A model generated the notes under the pieces. The model worked only from the letters and a program-made list of their open reading frames with translations. It was not told where the DNA came from and ran no database searches. The position numbers were made by a program, and so were the translations under genes. From contig NZ_VFWX01000019.1 of the NCBI RefSeq assembly GCF_006442965.1, forward strand, positions 1-64,000: 64,000 nt of DNA, given 5' to 3'. Each line of letters opens with the position of its first letter. Within the stretch, counting starts at the first letter, position 1. Source of the stretch: Mesorhizobium sp. CU3 (GTDB taxonomy: Bacteria > Pseudomonadota > Alphaproteobacteria > Rhizobiales > Rhizobiaceae). Positions 32,124 to 39,201 of this stretch are shown here, in pieces.

Positions 32124-32582
32124 CTAGGCAGCCTTGGCCTTCTCGACCGGATGGACCGAACGGAAGGGTATGGCGAGGCGGTTCCACATGTTGATCATGC
32201 CGACCAGCACGGTCAGCTTGACCAACTCCTCCTCGGAAAAATGCTCCAGCGTGCCGGCATAGAGATCGTCCGGAACGCCATTGTCGGAAATGTTGGTCAC
32301 GGCCTCGGTCCAGGCGAACGCCGCACGCTCGCGCTCGGAAAACAGCGGCGACTCCTTCCAGGCGGCGACCAGATAGAGCCGCTGCTCGGTCTCGCCGTCG
32401 CGCCGGGCCTCGCGGCTGTGCATGTCGACGCAGTAGGAGCAGCCATTGATCTGCGAGGCCCTGAGCTTGACCAGATGGATCAGGCTGGCCTCGAGCCCGC
32501 TCGCCTCGACGGCATTGTTGAGCTCGGTCACCGCTTTCATCAGCGCCGGCGCCTTGGCGTAGAACTGCAATCTCTGTTTCAT
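32124..32582 (-). CDS. carboxymuconolactone decarboxylase/AhpD-like protein
   Basis: A 152-residue protein of the AhpD/CMD family. The redox or catalytic motif is CSYCVDMH (CxxC with a following histidine), as in alkylhydroperoxidase-like members. The C-terminus has the MINMWNRLAIPF helix. It probably protects against peroxides or related oxidants. It follows the Rrf2 regulator gene by 29 bases on the same strand. Confidence 0.85.
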   Translation of the reverse strand: MKQRLQFYAKAPALMKAVTELNNAVEASGLEASLIHLVKLRASQINGCSYCVDMHSREARRDGETEQRLYLVAAWKESPLFSERERAAFAWTEAVTNISDNGVPDDLYAGTLEHFSEEELVKLTVLVGMINMWNRLAIPFRSVHPVEKAKAA

Positions 32583-32611
32583 CGTCTTTCCTTTCACATC
32601 TGTCTGGCGGG

Positions 32612-33130
32612 TTAGGTTTGCTTGGTTGAACCGGATTTCTGCGGCCGCTGGTGGCGCTCGACGAAAGCGCAGCTCGCCGCGAAGGCGCGCGGGTCGCCTT
32701 CCGCCGCATACTCCGCCACGACGTCGGACACTTTCACTTCGGCGAGCGCCGCCCGGTAGGCGCGCTCGGCCTTCAGCATCGCGGCATTGATGCCGCAGGG
32801 TTTGACATAGGCCGACGCATCGACCTTGACCGGACCGTTGCGGCGGATCTCGCCGCAGCGGAAGGCGGGCTCGCGGCCCTCGACCGCCAGGACGATATCG
32901 AGCAGCGTGATGCGGTCGGCCGGCCGCGCCAGCCGGTAGCCGCCGGCCGGACCCGGCACCGATTCCAGAATGCGCGCCGCGGTCAGTTGGTTGAGATGCT
33001 TGAGCAGATAGCTCGGCGACAGCCCGAAGCACTCCGCCAGCGCAGCGCCCGGCATCGTGCTGTTGCCGTCGACGCTCGCCAGCGTGGCCGCACAGTGGAT
33101 GGCCGCCTCGACGCCCTCGCCCAGCTTCAT
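32612..33130 (-). CDS. Rrf2-family regulator
   Basis: A 172-residue regulator with the Rrf2 winged helix (LAECFGLSPSYLLKHLNQL, then GPAGGYRLARP). Cysteines in FRCGEI, KPCGIN and ASCAF could hold a cluster or act as a redox switch, though the spacing is not that of IscR. GGAG lies nine bases before the ATG at 33130. It heads a two-gene unit with the AhpD-like protein; a perfect dyad at 33160-33172 is its likely site. Confidence 0.82.
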   Translation of the reverse strand: MKLGEGVEAAIHCAATLASVDGNSTMPGAALAECFGLSPSYLLKHLNQLTAARILESVPGPAGGYRLARPADRITLLDIVLAVEGREPAFRCGEIRRNGPVKVDASAYVKPCGINAAMLKAERAYRAALAEVKVSDVVAEYAAEGDPRAFAASCAFVERHQRPQKSGSTKQT

Positions 33131-33159
33131 GATGCCGATCTCCAATTCATGGATATCTT

Positions 33160-33172
33160 TTATCCTGGATAA
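33160..33172. promoter_or_regulatory. Rrf2 operator candidate
   Basis: TTATCC-T-GGATAA, a perfect 6-1-6 palindrome, 30 bases upstream of the Rrf2 start. Probably autoregulation together with the AhpD-like gene. Confidence 0.55.
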
Positions 33173-33287
33173 TTTTTATCTGCAATAAGAGAATGCGGAG
33201 ATTCATATACGGCCCATGGCGATATTGGGTTGCGCTCGCGGAGGGACGGAAAGCTAAGGAATTCGTTGTTCATTCTCGTGAGGAGTC

Positions 33288-33462
33288 GGCGCTGCCCCTC
33301 ATTGCCCTGCCGGGCATTTCTCCCCGTAAACGGGGCGAAAGACGCCTTCGCCTATGATTTCGCCAATCGTCAGCGTTGCAAGAAAAGCGCCGAGGGCGCC
33401 ACAGCTTGCCTTCTCCCCGTTCACGGGGAGAAGGTGCCCGAAGGGCGGATGAGGGGCGGCGC
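33288..33462. repeat. large palindromic intergenic repeat
   Basis: Arms 33288-33350 and 33404-33462 are inverted relatives, each with a hairpin of the type TTCTCCCCGT-n-ACGGGG. The arrangement is that of the repeat at 17.5 kb. It lies between the Rrf2 promoter and the end of preA; bases 33173-33287 hold nothing recognisable. Confidence 0.7.
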
Positions 33463-33497
33463 GAACTTCTCAAATCGAGGCGCCGCGTGCCAAACAA

Positions 33498-33527
33498 AAT
33501 CGCCCCATGCGAATACACGGGGCGATT
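33498..33527 (-). terminator. terminator downstream of preA
   Basis: AATCGCCCC (33498-33506) pairs with GGGGCGATT (33519-33527). On the minus strand the stem is followed by TTGTTTG, preceded by TT, giving a T-rich tail. It sits 24 bases beyond the preA stop. Confidence 0.7.
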
Positions 33528-33550
33528 GAGCTAAAACTGCGAAGATAACC

Positions 33551-34864
33551 CTACTCCGCCGCGACCTTGGCCATCGGATTGTTCGGATGCGTCGTCCAGT
33601 TGGCGTAGATCGGCGACACCGGCTTGCCGGTACGCTCGTCCATCGCGCCGGCCGCCAGCGGCTCCATGGTGATGCAGCCCTCGACCGGGCAGACATTGAC
33701 GCACAGGTTGCAGCCGACGCATTCGGCCTCGATCACCTCGAAATGCCTCGCGCCATTGACCATGCTGGTGATCGCCTGGTGCGAGGTGTCCTCGCAGGCG
33801 ATGTGGCAGCGGCCGCATTTGATGCAGGCGTCCTGATCGATATGCGCCTTGGCGACATAGTTGAGGTTGAGATACTGCCAGTCGGTGACGTTGGGCGTGG
33901 CTCGGCCGATGATGTCGGAGAGCGAGGCATGCCCCTTCTCGTCCATCCAGTTCTCCAGGCCGGCGATCATCTCCTGCACGATCTTGAAGCCGTAGGTCAT
34001 CGCCGCCGTACAGACCTGCACGTTGCCGGCGCCGAGCGCCATGAATTCGGCGGCGTCGCGCCAGGTGGTGATGCCGCCGATGCCGGAGATCGGCAGGCCG
34101 CGGGTTTCGGGATCGCGCGCGATCTCGGCCACCATGTTCATGGCGATCGGCTTCACCGCCGGGCCGCAATAGCCGCCATGCGAGCCCTTGCCGTCGATGG
34201 TCGGCTGCGGCGCGAAGGAGTCGAGATCGACGCCGGTGATCGAGTTGATGGTGTTGATCAGCGACACCGCATCGGTGCCGCCGGCATGCGCCGCCCGCGC
34301 CGGCTTGCGGATATCGGTGATGTTGGGCGTCAGCTTGGTGATGACGGGCATGCGCGTATACTGCTTGCACCAGCGCACCACCATCTCGATGTATTCCGGC
34401 ACCTGGCCGACCGCCGAGCCCATGCCGCGCTCGCTCATGCCGTGCGGGCAGCCGAAATTGAGCTCGATGCCGTCGGCGCCGGTCTCCTCGACCAGCGGCA
34501 GGATCGCCTTCCAGCTTTCCTCCACGCAAGGCACCATGATCGAGGCGATCAGCGCCCGGTCCGGCCAGTTCATCTTGACCTGCTTCATCTCGCGCAGATT
34601 GGTCTGCAGGTCACGATCGGTGATCAGCTCGATGTTGTTGAGGCCAAGCAGCCGGCGGTCGGCGCCCCAGATCGCGCCGTAGCGCGGGCCGTTGACGTTG
34701 ACGACCGGCGGGCCTTCTTCGCCCAGCGTCTTCCAAACCACGCCGCCCCAGCCCGCCTTGAAGGCGCGCTCGACATTATAGGCCTTGTCGGTCGGCGGCG
34801 CCGAGGCCAGCCAGAACGGATTGGGCGATTTGATGCCGACGAAATTGTTGCGAATGTCTGCCAT
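33551..34864 (-). CDS. preA: dihydropyrimidine dehydrogenase subunit PreA
   Basis: A 437-residue subunit that reduces uracil and thymine to their dihydro forms, step one of the pathway. An FMN-binding TIM barrel resembling dihydroorotate dehydrogenase (residues 1-310; NFGCPHGMSERGMG) is followed by two 4Fe-4S sites, CIKCGRCHIAC and CVGCNLCVNVCPVEGC. The start is uncertain between ATGs at 34870 (overlaps the preT stop) and 34864 (better distance from GGGAGG); the latter is used. The preT gene is directly upstream. Confidence 0.93.
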   Translation of the reverse strand: MADIRNNFVGIKSPNPFWLASAPPTDKAYNVERAFKAGWGGVVWKTLGEEGPPVVNVNGPRYGAIWGADRRLLGLNNIELITDRDLQTNLREMKQVKMNWPDRALIASIMVPCVEESWKAILPLVEETGADGIELNFGCPHGMSERGMGSAVGQVPEYIEMVVRWCKQYTRMPVITKLTPNITDIRKPARAAHAGGTDAVSLINTINSITGVDLDSFAPQPTIDGKGSHGGYCGPAVKPIAMNMVAEIARDPETRGLPISGIGGITTWRDAAEFMALGAGNVQVCTAAMTYGFKIVQEMIAGLENWMDEKGHASLSDIIGRATPNVTDWQYLNLNYVAKAHIDQDACIKCGRCHIACEDTSHQAITSMVNGARHFEVIEAECVGCNLCVNVCPVEGCITMEPLAAGAMDERTGKPVSPIYANWTTHPNNPMAKVAAE

Positions 34865-34866
34865 GC

Positions 34867-36231
34867 TCATGCCCTCCCGTTCGAGGTCAGTGCCCGGTGG
34901 ATGCTCTCGGCCGCGTCGCGCCCTTGCGCGACGGCCGAAACCGTCAGGTCGTCGCCGCCGAAGATGCAATCGCCGCCGGCCCAGACTTTTGACAGAGACG
35001 TGCGGCCTTCGCCATCGACCTTGATGCGGCCGGCCTCGAGCGCGATCTCCTCGCCGCTGCCGTTGAGATGTGCCGGCACAAAGCTCTGGCCGATCGCCTT
35101 GAACACCTGGTCGGCGGCAAGCCGCAGCGTTTCGCCGGTGCCGGCGAGCTTGTCGCCCTTCATGGCGGTGTATTCAAGCTCGATCGCCACGACCTTGCCG
35201 TTCTCGGCAACGACGCGCCTTGGCTGCAGCCAGTGGCGGATGCTGACGCCGTTGGCGGCCGCCAGATCCTGTTCGAAGCCGGAGGCATTCATATCCTCCT
35301 GGCCGCGCCGGTAGCAGATCGTCACCTCCTCGGCGCCGAGCAGCTTCGATTGCACCGCGGCATCAACCGCCGTCATGCCGCCGCCGATGACGACGACGCG
35401 CCGGCCGACCGGCAGGCTGGAGAGATCGCTCGCCTGCCTGAGCTCGGCGATGAACTCGACGGCATTGGCGACGCCGTCGGCGTGCTCACCATCGGCGCGC
35501 AGCGCATTGACGCCGCTCAGCCCCATGCCGAGGAACACGGCATCGTAGTTGCGGATCAGGTCGGCGAGCTGGAAATCGCGGCCGAGCGCCTTGCCGTTCT
35601 GGATGTCGATGCCGCCGATCGCGGTCACATAGTCGACCTCCGCCTGGGCGAAGTCGTCGACGCTCTTATAGGCGGCGATGCCGTATTCGTTGAGACCGCC
35701 GGCCTTTGGCCGCGCCTCCAGGATCGTGACCTCATGGCCGTGGCGGGCGAGACGATGCGCCGCCGCCAGCCCTGCCGGTCCGGCGCCGACCACGGCGACG
35801 CTCTTTCCGGTCGCTTCCGCGCGTTGGTAGAACTGCTTGTCCTCGCTCATCGCGACATCGGTGGCGTAGCGCTGCAGCCGGCCGATCTGCACCGGCTTGC
35901 CCTCCGCCACTTCGCGCACGCAGACCTCTTCGCACAGCGTCTCGGTTGGGCAGACGCGGGCGCACATGCCGCCAAGGATGTTCTGGTCGAAGATGGTCTT
36001 GGCCGAGCCCAGCGGATTGCCGGTGGCGATCTGGCGGATGAACAGCGGAATGTCGATCGAGGTCGGGCACGCATTCATGCACGGCGCATCGTAGCAGAAA
36101 TAGCAGCGGTCGGATTCGACCAGCGCCTCGTGATGATCAAGCGGCGGGTGCAGGTCGGAAAAATTGTCGGCATATTGCTCGGAAGACAGCCGGCCGCCGG
36201 CAATGCCTTCGATGAAATGACCAGTCGCCAT
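34867..36231 (-). CDS. preT: dihydropyrimidine dehydrogenase subunit PreT
   Basis: A 454-residue flavoprotein that passes electrons from NAD(P)H to PreA. N-terminal cysteines CYFCYDAPCMNACP and CARVCPTETLCEEVC hold Fe-S clusters. FAD motif: VAVVGAGPAGLAAAHRLA; pyridine nucleotide motif: RVVVIGGGMTAVDAAVQ. Related to the small subunit of glutamate synthase, but pairing with preA fixes the identity. AGGGGAA stands before the ATG at 36231. A degenerate RutR-like box lies 50 bases upstream. Confidence 0.92.
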   Translation of the reverse strand: MATGHFIEGIAGGRLSSEQYADNFSDLHPPLDHHEALVESDRCYFCYDAPCMNACPTSIDIPLFIRQIATGNPLGSAKTIFDQNILGGMCARVCPTETLCEEVCVREVAEGKPVQIGRLQRYATDVAMSEDKQFYQRAEATGKSVAVVGAGPAGLAAAHRLARHGHEVTILEARPKAGGLNEYGIAAYKSVDDFAQAEVDYVTAIGGIDIQNGKALGRDFQLADLIRNYDAVFLGMGLSGVNALRADGEHADGVANAVEFIAELRQASDLSSLPVGRRVVVIGGGMTAVDAAVQSKLLGAEEVTICYRRGQEDMNASGFEQDLAAANGVSIRHWLQPRRVVAENGKVVAIELEYTAMKGDKLAGTGETLRLAADQVFKAIGQSFVPAHLNGSGEEIALEAGRIKVDGEGRTSLSKVWAGGDCIFGGDDLTVSAVAQGRDAAESIHRALTSNGRA

Positions 36232-36280
36232 TCCAGTTCCCCTTGTTGTCGTTTTGGGGAAGGCTAGCACGTTTTATTTT

Positions 36281-36296
36281 TTTATCAATTGGTCAA
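36281..36296. promoter_or_regulatory. RutR-like operator 4 (degenerate)
   Basis: TTTATC-AATT-GGTCAA: one good GGTCAA half-site and one with two mismatches to TTGACC, same four-base spacing as the other three. It precedes preT-preA. Confidence 0.5.
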
Positions 36297-36345
36297 TTTT
36301 CGGCCAAGTAGCTGAAAAACCTGAATAAAAACATGATAATCATAC

Positions 36346-37080
36346 TCATGTTTTTCCTGCAACTGTCGCGGCTGCCGGTTCGCTGTTCGAGACCCCGTGG
36401 CCATGGATTGACCTGATCTCGTCAGCGACCAGCTCCTGCAGCCGCCACAGATTGCGGTCGTGAATGCCGAATGTCTCGAGGTGGCTGACGGTGTTGTAGA
36501 GATATTCGGCGCCGGAACCGACATGACCGCAGGCGCGAGCCAGAATCCCTGCAACCTTGTCCAAAGGCTGCCCGAGCGACGTTCCCCGACCTGTCACCCC
36601 GACCCAGAAGCCCAAGGCACGCAACGGCCCCTGGGCCGTGCGGACGGGAACCCATCTGACCGAGCTGACCGCCTCATGATCGTCGATCTCGCGCCGCAGA
36701 AGCGTCTCGATATGGGCTTGCTTGTCGCCATCGGGCAGGCGGTAGACCACGCCGTCGCAGCGGCCGCCGCGTTCGAGCGCCATCATCAGCCCGGGCTGCT
36801 CCTTGCTGCCTCTCCAGCGGATCAGGTCGAGGCAGAAGGACCGATGCCAGCCATAAGTGGATGCGCGCCGCTGCTCGACGGATTCGAAGGCCGGTTTCCA
36901 GATCAGCGATCCATAAGCGAACACCCAGAGCGGCCCCGCGTCGGCCTCGCCGGCAAGGCGCTGCGACAGCGCCCGGAAATCGTCGTCGCTCAGCTGTGTC
37001 CAGTCTCCGCTAGGACCTGGATCCGCCTCCTCTCGGTGGCACAGACCGACAAGCTCTGGCGTGAGCGACATCTGGCGCAT
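36346..37080 (-). CDS. ChaC-type gamma-glutamylcyclotransferase
   Basis: A 244-residue ChaC-like enzyme that cleaves glutathione to 5-oxoproline and Cys-Gly. The substrate loop WVFAYGSLIWKP (near residue 52) is diagnostic, with the following YGWHRSFCLDL and, near the C-terminus, GSGAEYLYNTVSHLE. It is divergent from the VOC gene. The first of two close ATGs is used. Glutathione is the usual substrate of the group. Confidence 0.85.
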   Translation of the reverse strand: MRQMSLTPELVGLCHREEADPGPSGDWTQLSDDDFRALSQRLAGEADAGPLWVFAYGSLIWKPAFESVEQRRASTYGWHRSFCLDLIRWRGSKEQPGLMMALERGGRCDGVVYRLPDGDKQAHIETLLRREIDDHEAVSSVRWVPVRTAQGPLRALGFWVGVTGRGTSLGQPLDKVAGILARACGHVGSGAEYLYNTVSHLETFGIHDRNLWRLQELVADEIRSIHGHGVSNSEPAAATVAGKT

Positions 37081-37249
37081 GAATCGGCAATCCCCTCGTC
37101 GACGGCAAGCAAAGTCGAAAACAGGCGAGCGCGCAAGAATGCCGGCCTTGCCGCCATCGATTTATGGCCCATGTCGGAATCCTGCCGCCCAGAACGTCCT
37201 AGGATGGATCGAACAGCGATCGCTGCCTGAACCGGTGAGGAGACCGACC

Positions 37250-38026
37250 ATGCCGAATTCCCAATGCCCCTTCTTCTGGTACGAATTGATGACCACCGAC
37301 CTCGACGCCGCCGAGGCTTTCTACACCGCCGTCATCGGCTGGAAGGCCGAGCCTTTCGAAGGCACGCCGGGCATGCCGCGCTATATCGTGATGAACTCAA
37401 GCCTGCGCGGCGTCGGCGGCCTGATGACCATGCCGGAAGAGCCGGCCAAGATGGGCATGCCGCCGACCTGGCTCGGCTATATCCATTCCAGGGATGCCGA
37501 CGCCTCGACCGAAGCGGTGAAGCAGGCGGGCGGCGCCGTCCACCGCGCACCGGACGATATTCCGGGCGTCGGCCGCTTCGCCGTCGTCGCCGATCCGCAA
37601 GGCGCCACCTTCATGTTCCTGCAGCCCAACCAGCCCGACCAGCCGCCGGTGCCGGCAACGACTTTCGGCCATGTCGGCTGGCACGAACTCTATACGAGCG
37701 ACTGGAATGCCTCCTTCGACTTCTATTCCAGCCAGTTCGGCTGGCAGAGCGCCGGCCAATTCGACATGGGCGAAATGGGCATCTACCAGACGTTCTCGGC
37801 CGGACCGGAATCCGGCGGCGGCATCATGAACAAGCCGCCGCAGATCCCGGTGTCGTTCTGGCAGTTCTATTTCAACGTCGATGCGATCGATGCAGCCGCC
37901 AAGCGCGTCACCGACAATGGCGGCAAGGTCATCATGGGCCCGATGGACGTGCCGAGCGGCCAGTGGATCATCCAGTGCCAGGACCCGCAGGGCGCGCATT
38001 TCGCGCTGATCGCGCCGGGGCGGTGA
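37250..38026 (+). CDS. two-domain VOC (glyoxalase-like) protein
   Basis: A 258-residue protein with two VOC domains. The first starts FFWYELMTTDLDAAEAFYT, the second VGWHELYTSDWNASFDFYS. Both end with the DPQGA strand (ADPQGATFMFLQ and QDPQGAHFALIAP). Such tandem proteins bind a metal at paired strands; the substrate is unknown. GTGAGGAG stands eight bases before the ATG at 37250. Single gene, followed by a hairpin. Confidence 0.83.
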   Translation: MPNSQCPFFWYELMTTDLDAAEAFYTAVIGWKAEPFEGTPGMPRYIVMNSSLRGVGGLMTMPEEPAKMGMPPTWLGYIHSRDADASTEAVKQAGGAVHRAPDDIPGVGRFAVVADPQGATFMFLQPNQPDQPPVPATTFGHVGWHELYTSDWNASFDFYSSQFGWQSAGQFDMGEMGIYQTFSAGPESGGGIMNKPPQIPVSFWQFYFNVDAIDAAAKRVTDNGGKVIMGPMDVPSGQWIIQCQDPQGAHFALIAPGR

Positions 38027-38054
38027 TCCAGCCCGTCCGATAACACTGAAGAGC

Positions 38055-38081
38055 TCCCACTGCGCTGCCGACGCGGTGGGA
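38055..38081 (+). terminator. hairpin after VOC gene
   Basis: TCCCACTGCG (38055-38064) pairs with CGCGGTGGGA (38072-38081), one wobble, seven-base loop. It lies 29 bases after the VOC stop and before the stop of the convergent secreted-protein gene. Confidence 0.55.
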
Positions 38082-38089
38082 CTTGTCTG

Positions 38090-38578
38090 TCATTCCGGCG
38101 CCAATACGGCGACCTTGATGCTCTCCTCCTTGGCGCCGCTCACCTGGATGATCGCAGCGCCACCGGCCAATTTGAAGCGCACGCTCTTGCGGATGCCGGG
38201 GCAGGTCTTCACGCCGCTGAAGGCCGAAGATTTCACGGCATGACCGTCCTGGATGACGTCGATCCAGGCTTCGCCCGAAAGGCTGACCTGAAGCTCGCCA
38301 TCCGGCGGCACGGTGACGTTCGCCGTCGCGCCGAACGTGCCGGCGGCAGGCGCGCGTTCGGGCGGCACGGTGAAGCTGACCGCATCGGCCGGCTCAAGCG
38401 CCAGATCCGCGGCGGCTCCGACGGCAAGGGTAGCGCCGGGCTGTGCGGCGGGCGCGGTGGCGAACAAGGACTGCTCACGCGCGACCGGCCATTTGAACTT
38501 GGCGCAGCCTGCGTCGTCAGCCATGGAGAAGCTGGTGCCTGCAAGGATTGCAAAAAGGCTGATGACGATTTTTCTCAT
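38090..38578 (-). CDS. secreted protein, unknown
   Basis: A 162-residue protein with a signal peptide (MRKIVISLFAILAGTSFSMA). Two cysteines (DAGCAKFKW and KTCPGIRK) could pair. The remainder is beta-rich with no family recognised. Its upstream region (to 38785) is AT-rich for the window, with repeated ACCATA(A/G)CG motifs, and is shared with the divergent DoxX gene. Confidence 0.6.
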   Translation of the reverse strand: MRKIVISLFAILAGTSFSMADDAGCAKFKWPVAREQSLFATAPAAQPGATLAVGAAADLALEPADAVSFTVPPERAPAAGTFGATANVTVPPDGELQVSLSGEAWIDVIQDGHAVKSSAFSGVKTCPGIRKSVRFKLAGGAAIIQVSGAKEESIKVAVLAPE

Positions 38579-38785
38579 GACGAAGGGCATCCACGTTGGA
38601 GGTATTTGCATATAGATACAACCATAGCGATACTTATGCAACCATAACGAGAGAAAAATCGTAGAAAGCCGGATCGGCGGAACACCACCCATCACCGATT
38701 GTTGATGGCTGGCCATGGGGTGTGAATAGCCCAGCGCCGGTCGATATTCTATGGCCGACGGAAGGGTTGAAAAATGGAGTTTTAG

Positions 38786-39175
38786 ATGAAGCTTTTTGAG
38801 AGCCTTTCCCAGTACCGGCCGCAGGCCTTGGGCATATTGCGCATCATGACCGCGCTGCAGTTCATCGAACACGGCTCGCAAAAACTGTTCAATTTCCCGG
38901 TCAGTGCCCAGCCGCACGCCCTCAGCGGGCTGACGACGACGGCCGGCATCCTCGAATTCGTCGGCGGCATCCTTTTGGCGCTCGGCCTGTTCACCCGCCC
39001 GGTCGCGTTCCTGCTCGCCGGCGAAATGGCGATTGCCTATTTCATGGCGCATTTCCCGAAGGATTTCTTCCCCGTCAACAACGGCGGCGACGCGGCGATC
39101 TCGTTCTGCTTCATCTTCCTCTATCTGGTCTTCGCCGGCTCCGGCGCCTTCGCGCTCGACAACAGGCGCGGCTGA
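38786..39175 (+). CDS. DoxX family membrane protein
   Basis: A 129-residue protein with four helices. LRIMTALQFIEHGSQKLF and TTAGILEFVGGILLALGLFTRP are the usual DoxX landmarks. DoxX proteins are linked to redox balance and thiol stress, but the reaction is not settled. Single gene, convergent with the FAD-GcvT gene. Confidence 0.87.
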   Translation: MKLFESLSQYRPQALGILRIMTALQFIEHGSQKLFNFPVSAQPHALSGLTTTAGILEFVGGILLALGLFTRPVAFLLAGEMAIAYFMAHFPKDFFPVNNGGDAAISFCFIFLYLVFAGSGAFALDNRRG

Positions 39176-39201
39176 CCGCGACGCTAATGCGCGCCTGCAG
39201 G

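Noticed and set aside
17548..33462. Possible CRISPR array from repeated short palindromes
   Set aside because: The repeats are far apart, lack regular spacing and spacers, and no cas genes are present.
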